DNA from: Paragordius varius
Taxonomy: Eukaryota; Nematomorpha
Reading direction: 5' to 3'
NCBI GenBank assembly: GCA_964247055.1
Contig: OZ176055.1
Coordinates: 6,138,001 to 6,202,000, forward strand
Length of the DNA stretch: 64,000 nucleotides
Shown: in pieces, positions 37,287 to 49,218 of the stretch
Layout of the letters: each line of letters opens with the position of its first letter
Numbering within the stretch: the stretch's first letter is position 1
Program-made: the position numbers and the translations under genes
The notes under the pieces: generated by a model
Databases searched by the model: none
What the model was told of the DNA's origin: nothing
What the model saw: the letters and a program-made list of their open reading frames with translations, nothing else

Positions 37287-40200
37287 ATGGCTACCTTACA
37301 AGTACCGATTTTATATTTACTTATATAGTCTGAAAATTTGACAAACCATTTAACAAATAATTTAACGGGAAATTCCTTTAACCAGTCGAATACTCTTGAT
37401 CAGGAATACAAAAAGGAATCTTCTCCATCACATCAAAATAAAATACAGCATAACAATCATATTGTACAAGATAACCTTACCACAAACGAGGATAAAATTA
37501 ATCTGGGTGTAAAAGATAGGAAATCAAAATCCAGGACACCCTCACCTATTCGCAGGACATCACCATTTAAAGAACGTATCTCACCGCCTAAGGAAACTCT
37601 AACAAATCAATTATCAAATGGTATATTTACTTTTTTTTCCAATATTTATGTAATCTCTTAAAAATTATTTTAAAATTTAAAGATGATCTACCTCAAAAAG
37701 TTCAATCCAGATCTCCATCCAGGGAACGACACCTAAGCCCACCTCATAAAGTATTTTTTAACTAATATATCAGGAAAATATTGCGGAACAATCTCCTATA
37801 AAGACATCACCAATAAAAAAACATGTGGATGTTGCAGATGCTAAAGCTAGCCCATCAAAATTAGAAAAGTCGAAAAAATCGACCGTTAAAAGTTATTTTT
37901 TATGCACTTTAAATTTTTATATACCAATTATGTATATGAGATGTAGTTTAAAACTGTCTTCCTTTAAATATAGAAAACATTTTTACAGAACCAGTTGAAA
38001 GAAAGGGAAAAAGGGAACGCAAATCTATTGAAAGATTTGCAATGCCAGATAAGCCTGTATCCACTCAAAAAACTTTAAAAATTGAGAAAGGCAAGGGAAA
38101 AAGATTAAATGAATGTCCTCAAGGTAATATAGTTTTGATAGAATTTCACATTTTCATTTAAAAAAAATTGGGTTTGGTTTAACACTTGGATACAACAAAC
38201 TCATTATAGTCCTTCGATTCAAATTGGGGTAGTTGAATACCCCAGGCTTGTTTAAAATCAAATACTTTAAATATGGAAGGAATCGAATTCATGGCAAAAT
38301 TTTGCACTTATATAACATTAATAAACCGAAATATATAAAAAAATTTATTAAAAAATAGTTGATATTACTTATTTTGAGTTAAAACCGAAAGGTAAAAATT
38401 TTGTCAACCTGACATGTGTCAAATGGTAAAATTATAAAATAATACAAAATAAACCGCGTTTTCTATTTCTATCTATGTTAGATATAATTTATATTAAAAA
38501 TTAGCTTTAGTTTTACCCTTACAATTAAATGAAGACGATATTTTGCAAAAATTTGTAAAATAAAAATGGCGTCGAAGTAGTTTGAGATGGAACTTTTTTT
38601 GAAAACAAAATTTTAGTTGATTATTTTGGCATATTTATATAATTTTTATTAGGATAGAAGCATAAATTTAAATTGGGACCGTTTCCTTCAGTAGTTTTTA
38701 AAAAAAATTAATTTATATTTAGTCCGGGGTATTTAGATACTCCAATTTGAATCGAAGTGTTAAAGGCGAAGTAAACTCATAATATATATATTTAAATAAT
38801 TTATATAAAATTTATCTACAGAGGTTTGTCTTTATATATGGTTTATGTAGTGTGATTTTTTTTTGTTTACTCTACTTTTTAACCTTAAAACATTTATTTT
38901 TCAATAGTTGAATATGGATTGCAACGGGCTAAACCGGATATTTTAAAAGTTGTCCATCGCTTGTTATTCAGCAAACCCGGAACAGTAATTTTATAATCAT
39001 TATTTTAGGCTACTACTTTCAAGAAACATATCAGAGAATTTAGCGGATTTCCCTTTTCTCATGAATCAAACGATTACAAAAAACGATTTGACACCTTACA
39101 CAAGTTCAATTTGCCCATTTTATATGTATATAGAATTCCAATCGATACACTTAAACAAATTTGTACCATATTTGATTTGCCAAAAAGTTCACATAAAGAG
39201 GATTTAATCACTCGTATCATGGAATTTCTTATGTTACCTGTCGAGGGTGCTGTCCCTACAAGCGAAAAGAAAAAATCAGGTTTCCCTTATAATTTTTAAC
39301 TCAATTTTATAATGTTATTTATTGGATGTGTATAGTTAAAAAACCTGTTGGGTCCAAAAAAACTACACCTAAATCAACCGTTAAAAAAAGTAGCGCAACA
39401 AACACAGCGGGTTCTACCAAAAAGGTCAGTGCCAAATTAGAAGTGACACCTGTTAAAACGACTCCAACGACGTCCAGTTCGAAAAACACATCAGGGACCA
39501 AACGTAAATCTAATGAAAAATCTGGTGTTGGGGAAGGGACACCTAAAAAACGTTTAGATTTTGCCGATGATGATACTACTGTTTCAAGTGCCAAGAAAAA
39601 AAGAGTTGTTGCACTGAAAAAGGATGGCACCTCTAAAAAAGTAACTACCCCCAAAACAAAAAGCAGTAAAACTTTGACAGCAGCTAGTGGCAAAAAAACG
39701 CCGAAAAAAGGGAGTAAGCATGTTTCGTCCCACGCATCACCTAAAAAGTCTGGAGGAAAGGAGGCTGACAAGGTTTTCTTATTTTCGGTTTTTTTGTAAC
39801 CTGTTTTTGAGGAAAATTGAATTTGCTAACATTGGTTAGAGGTAATAAATGTTAACAAAAATTAATTGTATAAAGTGTGTAAATCTCTTACTCATTCGTT
39901 ATGTCAGATTAGTATGTGCTTGTTTACTCATTAATCACTTTTTCAATTTACTATTTGATTTTTTGTTTACTTTGCTATTATCTCACAGCCGTGGCAAAAA
40001 GTTTATACAAAATATCAAATCCGTAAAATACCATATTAAAACTTATATATTTTGGCTAGGAAATTTATACCGATACCGAGGAAGAAAATCACGATTCAGA
40101 CACGGAAAAGGAGGAAATTATTGAACCTGCTAAAACCAATAATACCCCAAATAAAAGTTCTCCGATAAAAAGTATGTTTCCTAAATTTTTATTTTGCATG

Positions 40201-40887
40201 ATGACTTTTGATCTTATATGCAGCAGATTTTAAAATTCTGCGATGATTTATACCGAGAACTGATACGTTTATATAAATATAAATTGAACAAATATTTTGG
40301 ACCATGTATACCAGGGTAACATATTTTAAAAATATTATAGGCCCGTCTAAAGCCACGAATCATACCACAGATGGTAAGGCTCCGCATGTTTCTGTCGATT
40401 TCCCAACTGTAAATATTAACTACTAATTGGAAACAGATTCATACTTTCTATATTAAATTTTAAATTATAAATATATTAATAATTGTTAAATCCGTGAAAT
40501 AATGATTAAACGAAAATTAAACTCATAATTAATTGAAAATGTGCGATTACTACTGATGAAGGATTCTGCATATCATTTAGTATTTTCAGTTTAAAATAAT
40601 ATTTTTATATCATTATTTATCTTCTTTTATTTCACGGATTTAACAATTTTTAATACAAATAATCCTTCGGATAGCTGTACGTAAGCCTCTATATATATAT
40701 ATTTATATAATTTATTTATTATTTGTAGGATGACCAAATAAAAGCCGTGATACAAAAGATTTTGGACGGAGCCAATCTTATGGAAATAACTATGAAGAGT
40801 GTTTGCAAAAAAGTTGGTGATGAGTTTGCAAATTTTGATTTGTCATCGAAAAAAGATTTTATTAAGACAACAGTGAAATCGGTATAA
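37287..40887 (+). CDS. DEK: DEK chromatin protein (SAP-type DNA-binding region plus DEK C-terminal domain)
   Basis: Eleven exons: 37287-37301, 37329-37620, 37683-37750, 37774-37891, 37989-38123, 38908-38984, 39009-39279, 39336-39772, 40060-40171, 40341-40408, 40729-40887. All phases agree; 583 residues (human DEK is about 375). Order: Ser/Thr-rich N-terminus with SRTPSPIRRTSPFKERISPP; the DEK signature KRERKSIERF and GKGKRLNE; AKPDILKVVHRLLFSKPGT and REFSGFPF; the SAP-box region PIDTLKQICTIFDLPKSSHK then EDLITRIMEFLM; a long Lys/Ser/Thr-rich basic linker; an acidic patch (TDTEEENHDSDTEKEEII); and the C-terminal winged-helix-like domain ILDGANLMEITMKSVCKKVG to KKDFIKTTVKSV. The family bends and supercoils DNA and acts in chromatin architecture and histone exchange. 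The extra length is in the N-terminus and basic linker. Three introns are only 27, 23 and 24 nt. Confidence 0.95.
37302..37328 (+). other. Ultra-short intron (27 nt), DEK intron 1
   Basis: Starts gtaccg, ends tatatag. Reading through gives an in-frame stop at its last codon; removal joins MATLQ to SENLTNHL. The weakest of the four cases, because exon 1 has only five codons and no conserved sequence. Confidence 0.6.
37751..37773 (+). other. Ultra-short intron (23 nt), DEK intron 3
   Basis: Starts gtatttttt, contains aactaat (branch-point-like), ends atatcag. Reading through gives a stop (AAC TAA) and a frame change; removal preserves the reading frame between SPPHK and ENIAEQSP. Confidence 0.85.
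38179..38763. mobile_element. TTAA-flanked MITE, copy 3 (reverse orientation) in DEK intron 5
   Basis: Exact TTAA on both sides; ends CACTTGGATAC and (reverse complement) CACTTCGATTC; 585 bp. It makes up most of the 784 bp intron 38124-38907. Confidence 0.8.
38985..39008 (+). other. Ultra-short intron (24 nt), DEK intron 6
   Basis: Starts gtaattttataatc, ends attttag. Length is a multiple of three but carries an in-frame TAA. It separates the conserved VVHRLLFSKPGT from ATTFKKHIREFSGFPF, which are contiguous in DEK proteins. Confidence 0.9.
40481..40648. mobile_element. Palindromic MITE in DEK intron 10
   Basis: Arms aattgttaaatccgtgaaat and (inverted) the same 22 bases bound 168 bp. Ends are related to 33709-33798. 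Confidence 0.75.
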
Positions 40888-42369
40888 AATTTTATAATTA
40901 TAATATGAATTTTATATAAAATATATTTTTTTTATTTTGTCAAAAATAATACATAAATTAATTTTTTTATTGTTTAGCTTTTGGCTTAATCGGCAAAATG
41001 CGTATACTGATCTACCGATTCCCATGAAAAAATGGAAATTTTACATATACGTTTTTAAGTGACATTTATGTTTGTAATTTTTGTCAATTTTACATCATAT
41101 TTTAATATATTTTTCATTTTAATACCTTCTTCACTGTAAAATGTACATATTTTTTAAATATTTTAAAGCATAATGTCTACGTACATATATTTAAGTGGTA
41201 GTTTTTTACCATAACTTTTTTTATTCCTATCCTTTGTAGTTAGAAATAAATGATTATATTAAATATGAAAGCTCCTTTCATTCATATTTTAATGTAAAAT
41301 GTTGGCTTTGAGTTTCTAAAAACATGTAACCTTATAATTAAATTGTGGTCCCAAAAACAGCGGAATGATAAAAATATTTTTAATTTTTTTCCCTTACATT
41401 TACCGTGTGCCCTAGAATTTTCATTCTAAAACAAAAACTCAAATTACAAATTGTAAATTTATACATGTATTAACCTTTTTGCAGTTTTTCGGAAAACTGT
41501 AAATATTCAATTAAAAGCTTATTAAATTTTTTTATGAAGACACCAATCATAATCAAGTTTCTTTTTTTAAATTGCCTCTCTGATTACCCCTACTGAATTA
41601 GCGCTTACCAATAAAATCTTGTGAAGCATTTTTTTGAAAAATTGTTTAATTCCTAAAATGGAATTTCATATAAAAAACGTGTTTTAAATCAATGATACGA
41701 GCCCAGTTTCAATAATGGATATTTACATAATCTTTAAGAATATGACAAAAGTGGTACTTTGTAAAATTAATGCGTAACTTTACAAAAAATGTTTGTATAA
41801 TTACTTTGACATTAAACATAACAATTTTACGAAGTTTTTAAAAGGATATTATTTATGGCTTTTAATTAATTATACGGAGAAAAAACCTTTGACAATTTCA
41901 TATAAATCTATACAATATTATATGAAACAAAACACAGGAATAGTAAAATTTCGGAGTTTTATGTAATTTTAAAAAATAATACACGATCTGCACCAAAAAT
42001 AATGTTCAAGTTTCATATGTCAACTGATAGCTAAAATCATTTTATAGAATATCGAAATTATAAATAATGTTAATATATTATAAATAAAATATTAATTAGT
42101 GGTATTAGCCAAAATTATATAATCGCATTTTCAACGTACATTAGGCCCAATAAAAATTAATTCAATAAGGAAAAACGTGTCAATTTTATGTTTATATATG
42201 TCAAAAATATAACTAGACGTAAAACGTTATGGCCATAATAAAATAAAGAATTAAAAATAAATATTGAAAAATTTCCTATTTAATTATTAACAAAATAGAG
42301 AATAATCTAAAATGGTAGGCGAACGAGAACAGAACATAACTCAAATGATGTATCGTCTTTGTGTAATGG
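40888..42369. other. 1.5 kb DEK 3' flank, nothing recognised
   Basis: AT-rich, no exon-like frame, no clear repeat ends seen. Confidence 0.5.
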
Positions 42370-44806
42370 CTAGCCATTGTATCCATATAGAAACTGTCTG
42401 TAAATTTTGCGCTGCCAGGCGTTATCATCAATGTTTGCAACACTAAAATCATTATTTATTGTTTTTTCCCAGTTAAATGTTAGTCTACCCCTGCGATTGT
42501 TACCTTCAAGATGTAGGGATAAAATTTTATTTGTCCATTGTTCTGGAGCACGTTTGATGTGTCCCAAATATCTAAGCCTATTTTTTTCGGAGCATAACAT
42601 TTAAAGGTTCGATTAGTACAGTTGATGCAAATTTGACTTATTGGGGTCGAATAAATTTAGCATTCGCTTTTCTATGTCATTAGTTTTTTCTGGATTGAAT
42701 CTGTCATCGGCCACTTCTCGCTTCCATATAGGAGTATGGGACGTATGCCGGCTTTGTAGATCAAACCTTTGTTTTTTGCTGTTATGTGTTTATTTTTGAG
42801 CACAAATTTAAGTTGGTGATATTTTACCCAAGCCTGTTGGGATCTATATTTGACTGACTGGTTTATTCCACCTAGGCAATATATGACATCGCCCAAGTTT
42901 TTGAAATTATTTACCAATTCGATTTTTGCATCTGCCATATAAGGGTAATTTATAGAAGTGTAAGTGATTTATTGTTTTATTTTTGCATGATTCACATATA
43001 AATTTATCATTGTTGATTAATGTGTCCCTTTTATAAGCGAGCATTTTTTGTTTACCCACTTATTCCATGATGTACATAGGATTGAATTGAGTTTTATATC
43101 TAAATATATTTCACATGGAAACTTAGGTCATTCATATACAGTTTCGTTATCAGCACCTTTGTTTTGCTTATCCTTATCTTCCTTCTACCCTTTTCTAAGT
43201 GTTATTTCCATGTGTTGTACTTTTGATTTAGTTCACTTCCGCTGATGTTGCGGTGAGGACAATGTCGTCCGCATAGATAAGTTCCCATGGTGGGCCTTGT
43301 TTTATATCTTTTGTTAGGTAATCCATTATTAAAATAAAAAGTATAGGGCTTAGGATGGAGCCTTGATGAAGACCAGATTCGTTTGGAACAAAAGGTGTGT
43401 TGCCTAGTGTTAATCTGACGCAGTTTGTTGTTTTGTAATATATCATTTCTACTAATTTAATTATCCAATCATCTACGTTGTTGGCTCGTAGTGTGGATGT
43501 GTTTAACTTCCTGGGGATACAATCAAAGGCCCTTTGTAAATCAATAAAACATGATAAAATTTTTTACTTTGATTGGGGACCAATTGCTGGTGGTTGGTTT
43601 ATTGTTTCAAAATCATGTATTTGTGCGAATTGTCTTGGTAACACGTTGTCCAGACATTGCTTATGTCACTCCAGTCAGTTGCTAGATGTTGGTCTTTATC
43701 TTTAATATAGGAAATTTGTTTAATGTCCTTTTTATTATTGTTAACTGAATTTATTGTTCGAAAAATCTTAAGATTTTTCATGTCTTGTTCTTTTTTAGCT
43801 AAATCCAAAGCTTTTTTATTGGCTGAAATATTGATGGCTTGTTGTAAATTTTTATTTGATTTGATATATGATTCCAAGTCTCTTTTATCTTTTGTTTGTT
43901 TCCATCTTTTGATGTTATTGCGTTAAATTATGATTAAAAGTTTTATGGATTCTGACCACCACAAATTTGATTGTTGTTTTTTCCTGCATGTTTTCTTTCT
44001 GCCACAAAAATTAAGCATATTTGGGATAATGCTGTTTTTAAAACCACTTGTTCAGATGTCTTGTAGTTGAGGCTGAGCGTTTCATTGTCAGTTTCTGAGA
44101 GTTAAAGTTTAAGATCAGGAGGGTGTAGTTTTTCTAAGTTTATTTTATGTTTCTGGTTACCAGTGAGATATGTTTTAAAATCTTTGATGAATCTATCTTG
44201 TATAGGTGTTAAAATGTAGTCTACCATAGAGTTTTAATTACCACTTGTATAAGTTATTAATTTATTTGCTGGTTTTGTGAAGAGGTGCAGATAGTAAGTC
44301 TAAGAGATGCGCAGTATTCTAATAGTGTATTACCTTCTTTGTTACGGCTGCCAAAAGCGTTTCCTCCATGTATTTTCATATGGTCTTGACCATTAGTGCC
44401 AACGTGGGATTAAAACTCCACCTATAAAATGGAGGTATTGCATGAGAAATGTCGTATAGTTGGTTCCAAAAGGCTTGTTTGGTTGCTTCGCTTAATCCAA
44501 ACTGGGGGGTAGATGGGAAGTATGTTAAGAATTTGTTTTAAGCCGATACGTATTTGGATAATTCTTTCGTTGTGTCTGTTTATTTCTAATATATTCACAA
44601 TATTCATTTTTAATAGCTATATCCACTCCATGTTGGCCTTTCATTTGACCTTTGTAGAATATTGTATAGATGTCAATATTCAGCTATTTTGTTTTCTGGA
44701 GGAAACAGATGTCAATGTTTTTCTCTTTTATTTGGTCGATAACTAAATTTGATCTACCGACTAGTGTCGAGATATTCCAAGTGCCGATCTTAAGTGGTTT
44801 TTCCAT
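42370..44806 (-). pseudogene. Decayed non-LTR retrotransposon (AP-endonuclease plus reverse transcriptase)
   Basis: Minus-strand order fits a LINE ORF2. Start at 44806: PLKIGTWNISTLVGRSN, then IDICFLQKTK (AP-type endonuclease, then a stop). Middle pieces lie at 43599-43877 (DLAKKEQDMKNLKIFRTINS). The reverse transcriptase core at 43228-43446 has GLHQGSILSPILFILIMDYL and the catalytic YADD box (LIYADDIVLTA). Then 42672-42938 has NFKNLGDVI and AGIRPILLYGSEKW, and 42370-42600 has LRYLGHIKRAPEQWTNKILS then NRRGRLTFNW. The LGH-plus-GR block is typical of RTE/craniofacial-development-protein-2-like LINEs. Multiple stops and frameshifts: dead copy. Confidence 0.88.
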
Positions 44807-45604
44807 ATTGCTGGCTGTTTTTTAATGTTTGTGGTTTTTTAGGAGAGCATTAATATTGTTACCACGTAAAATAATATTATTATCAAAATTGAGATTATCA
44901 CATATATTAATTTCATCAATAAAATTATTTGTAAGATTAATATTATCATTTTTAAGATTATTATTTTTAAAATATCATTATTTAAAAGTGTTGTCATTTC
45001 ATTCATTATTTTCATATACGGTTATATAAGGCGCTTGTTATAGAATTAGTATGCCTTTGCAAATCAAGAGACTATTTCGGTGTCCCTGACCGATGGAATT
45101 GGCTTTCTGGGGTTACGAAGTTCCATCTCCGCTTACATATATTACTAGCAACTGGTTATAGCGCCAGATAAACCCGCTTTATCATCTGTGTGAATGCAGG
45201 TATTGTGGTATTTTATAAGAAAAAAATGGTAATTATCTTTTTCCACCACACCCCACAGAGATGATTTTTTACCTTTGCCACTTCCGTTGGTATTAACCAG
45301 GGTGCACCACGTGGAGGTTATGTAATTTTATATATCCCAAAACATTTTTTAGAAATTCGCTATCAAAAGTGATAATATGGGTAAATCTAAAAACTATTTT
45401 AAGCAATTAAAAAATTAATTTTAAGGTAATGTTAAATTTTAAAATCAAACATAGACAAGTATTTATATCAATTTAGAAAATAATGCAGATATTAATTTGT
45501 GCCAAAAAGTGCAAAAAGCAATGACTATTTCGCTAAGCCAACTATTAAATCATTAAGAGCATATACAACAAAAATTTATTATTGTAACAAAAATAAATAC
45601 TATA
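44807..45604. other. Intergenic, probably LINE 5' region and flank
   Basis: A G+C-richer patch at about 45050-45310 has short plus- and minus-strand open pieces (for example near ggtgtccctgaccgatgg). It could be the 5' untranslated part of the LINE on the minus strand. No gene recognised. Confidence 0.35.
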
Positions 45605-46033
45605 TTAATATCGATATTTTGTAGAATAATCCCGAGGTGAAATAACAAGACCTCTACCTTTTCTTGCACCTCTGTATATTGTTTCTATTATATCAATCAT
45701 TTCTTGTTTATCCGTCATAGGCCAATTAATTTTATTATTGTTACCAGTTCCCAAATCAATCATCATATGTTTGTTGCGATAAAAAAACATCGTAGTGCAA
45801 GGATCATAAAGCTCATACATTTTATTAAAATCTGGAACTTTAGTTATATCCACCAAATATATAACTGCAAAATTTTTGACTTTTTCAGCTATCCCATACA
45901 AAATTTCATCCATTTTCATGCAACTGGGATCCCAATCATGCCCAAATCGTATAATCACTACACGGTCTTCTTCAGAAAGAATGGCTTGATCTACTTGCCA
46001 ACCATTTTCTAAATGTGTTAACATATATGACAT
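45605..46033 (-). CDS. TXNL4A: DIM1 / thioredoxin-like 4A, U5 snRNP component
   Basis: 142 residues, the exact length of human TXNL4A, in one exon. It starts MSYMLTHLENGWQVDQAILS and ends SPRDYSTKYRY. An in-frame Met 20 codons upstream (46093) is ignored because the family starts at MSYML. The thioredoxin fold lacks the active CxxC (it reads WDPSCMKMDEIL, as in the family); other conserved blocks are VVIIRFGHDW, IYLVDITKVPDFN, YDPCTTMFFYRNKHM and NNKINWP. DIM1 sits in the U4/U6.U5 tri-snRNP and is essential for pre-mRNA splicing. It has no intron although most genes here have many. The sequence is intact and highly conserved, so it is a functional gene rather than a decayed retrocopy. Confidence 0.97.
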   Translation of the reverse strand: MSYMLTHLENGWQVDQAILSEEDRVVIIRFGHDWDPSCMKMDEILYGIAEKVKNFAVIYLVDITKVPDFNKMYELYDPCTTMFFYRNKHMMIDLGTGNNNKINWPMTDKQEMIDIIETIYRGARKGRGLVISPRDYSTKYRY

Positions 46034-46227
46034 TTTTACGGTAGTTGGGGATCTTGATATTACACAAATGGCTATGTGCAAATGTGAAATCAAGATGCTA
46101 AAAAGATTCTAATTTTTGGCACTATCTTTGAACTATTATTCTGAATAAAAATAATCGAAAAAATTTTTTAATTGTGAACACCTATTATATTACGGTATAA
46201 AACGGGTTATATATCCATCTCTTCTTT

Positions 46228-46977
46228 TTAAAACTTGGATACAAAACATTCATTTCAGTCCTTCGATTCAAATTTAAAATTAAATACTTGAAAAATATGG
46301 ATATGAGAACCATGGCAAAGCTTAGCACTTATATCACATTAATGAACAAATTACAAAAAAATTCATCCAAAATAACTTGATGTTACCTATTCAGAGGTAA
46401 AACCTAAAGGTAAAAATTTATCCACATGACTTGTGTGCATAAGCTTAATATTATAAAGCGATATGTTAACCCTTTATTATCTTTTTCCTTTTATAGTAGT
46501 TTTATATCCCAGAACTTAATTTTATATATAAACTACTGTTTTAAAAGTTATTCTAGTTAAAATTTAATTTTCAAGCATTATTCTCATCATTTAAAAATAC
46601 AGCTTATATTTTTTACAGTTTTGTGATTTCTAGAGTCTAAAATCGAGACAACGCCAAACGCTATTGAAACAAACAGCACAATCAAAATCAAAATTTATCA
46701 AATTTTTATTCTTAATGGGGCCTTAAAGCTTTATATTAATTATGTAAATTAACCATAATATACATTTATTTGCCTCTTAGAGATTTAAAAAATTCCCGAA
46801 AGAAATGGCGGTAAAAAAGTTTGAGATATGGATTTTTTACAATTTTACATTTTTTAAAATTTTTAGAAAATGCGCCTTATCCAAAGAAAGCATATTTTTA
46901 AATATAGCTTAATCCTTTATTTTCAAAATTCAAATCTCTCTGGGATATAAAACTATCCCAAGGAAATGAAGTGTTAT
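46228..46977. mobile_element. TTAA-family MITE, copy 4 (degenerate, reverse)
   Basis: Left end ttaaaacttggatac...cagtccttcgattcaaat; right end ctgggatataaaactatccc...gaagtgtta. Longer (~750 bp) and more diverged than the other copies. Confidence 0.55.
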
Positions 46978-47671
46978 TTATAAAATTTTTGGGGAAAATT
47001 AAATTCATTCAAATAATATTAAAATATATCATAAACCGTGTTTAAAACAAATCTTAGGCAAATTTTCGGACCCCTTTAAAATGGGCTATTTTTTTAATGA
47101 AAATGCCGAGGTGGCGCGATAAAAAATTTGAATTATGGGCTAAATTTTGACATCAAAAAAAGCATTTTTCTAATAAATGGATAAAGTTTAATTTATAGCA
47201 AAATATTGAAAAAGCGAATTTCATTGTATTTTGAAGAATACGGTATAAAAACATAAGATATACACTTTTTCTTCTTATTCAATAATGCTAATAATTTGCA
47301 TTATCTAAATTTTTTATTTTTAAAGGTTTGTTTGCTTTCAAATTTGGGTAAGTTTTTGACAACAATTTATATTTAAATAATTTCAAAATCAAACTAAGCT
47401 TTTATTCTAAATTATGGAAGTTATAAATATTAAAAAACATCGAATTTTTTAAAGGTTTATGTTATTGTAATGCCTTAAAATAAAATACGATCTTTAAATT
47501 CCATAAATTTAATTTTTAAAACATCCTTTTTTGGAAATTTTATTATATTAAATATCATATACAAAGTGTTTACAAAAGATCCTGATTAATTATATATATT
47601 TATATATATATATATATATTGATAGGAGAATATATACAGTATTATCATGTTTTTTGGGCCTAACGAGTGAT

Positions 47672-48207
47672 TTATCACTTCGATTCGAATTGGTGTATAA
47701 TATACCAAACTATATTTAAGCTGATATTTTTAAAAACTACTTAAAGAAACAGTCCCAACTTAAATTAATGCTTCTAATTTTCCGAAATATTATAAAAATG
47801 AGTTTTGAAAATAAAAGTTTGTTATCAAACTGCTTCGTTTTCATTTTTATTTAACATTTTGCGAAATGTCACGTTTAATTAATTTTAAAACTAAAAGTAA
47901 AGCTAATTTAATTTTTAAATCACAGCTTGCATTGATAGAAAAGAAAAGGTGATTTATATTGTATTAATTTTATATGCTAATGCACACATGTCATGTTGAC
48001 TAAGTTAGTTACCTTTGAATTTTACTTTAAAATAACTATTATCATGTATTTTTGAATGAATTTTTTTATTATCTCGGTTGATTAATGTTATATAAGTGCA
48101 GCCTTTTGCCATAGTTTTGATTCCTTGCATAGTTTTTTTAAACAAGGCTGGGGCATCCAATGTTTGAATCGAATGATTAAAATGAATGTATTATATCCTA
48201 GTGTTAA
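47672..48207. mobile_element. TTAA-family MITE, copy 5
   Basis: Left end ttatcacttcgattcgaattgg; right end gaatcgaatgattaaaatg...agtgttaa; ~536 bp. The right TTAA is intact, the left changed by one base. Confidence 0.65.
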
Positions 48208-49164
48208 TAAGGTTATTTATATTTTTACTTTTGAGGTAAGCGGTCCATATCCGAAAATCGTAAAATTTGCGAAGATTTTAAATATTTTTTTTATGAAAGC
48301 TAAATGCTTCATTTCTAAAAAATATCCCCAAAAATATATACTTATTAAACTATATCTAAAACGCAAAACAATATTTTTAAAAATTTTAATTGATGTGGGC
48401 CCCGAAAGTCCCAAATTTTTTCGCTCGATTAAGATGATCTGTTAATTTTAAAATAAACCCAAGACTGCCGAGAATGCGCAAAAAAATTTTTCTATATATT
48501 TTGATAACACTGATCATTTCTATTACCTCAGAATGATATAAATATTCGTTCGTCTTTAAATTTATGAATATAAATTGGGTCTTTTTATTAAAATTTACCA
48601 AAATTAGAAAGCAAACGAACCTTTAAATAAAGGGATGAAGAAATGTTCAGCACCACCGAATTAGAAAAGTGATATTACCTAAAAGCGTTTTTTACCATTT
48701 TCATCCTTCCCTAAATAGTGTGAAGTACGCTTCAACAAAACTCTTTATTATATCTTTGAAAAAGTTTGCATTTTTCAAAAAATATTTTTAGTTGCTATCA
48801 AAATTTAGCATATATTTAAAAATTATTATTGCACAACGGCATTTTTGCGTTTATCCTAAGAGAACTAGCCCAATTTAGAAGAGCAAAGAAATTTGGCACT
48901 TTCGGAGCCCACATCTAAAAATATTGTTTTCCTTTTCATTGGTACTTTATGATATATTATATTTTTTGGAATAAAGCATTTGACTTTCACCAAAAATATT
49001 ATATTTTTAAAAAATTTGCGCGAATTTTACCATTTCTTATATGGAGCACTTACTAAAAAGTGTAAATAACTTATATCACTCGTAAGGGCCAAAACCAAAA
49101 GCACCATGATAATCCTGAAACATATACATATTATCAGGTTATTTTTTACCCCCAATTTTGGACA

Positions 49165-49218
49165 CTGTGTATATAACTCGAATGCGGCCCGCGAAGCCGT
49201 TTGTGTTGAAAACCCCTG
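49165..49218. mobile_element. Single end of the hAT MITE family
   Basis: cgaatgcggcccgcgaagcc followed by gtttgtgttgaaaacccctg matches the right end of 53858-54123. No partner end was found within 300 bp upstream; truncated copy. Confidence 0.55.

Noticed and set aside
39319-39771. 150-codon minus-strand frame opposite DEK exon 8
   Set aside because: Mirror of the Lys/Ser/Thr-rich coding strand; the plus-strand frame is in phase with the other DEK exons.
46034-46093. Upstream Met extending DIM1 by 20 residues
   Set aside because: The family starts precisely at MSYML, giving the invariant 142 residues.
48125-48601. Overlapping 65-106 codon frames
   Set aside because: Low-complexity AT-rich sequence partly inside a MITE; no conserved motif.
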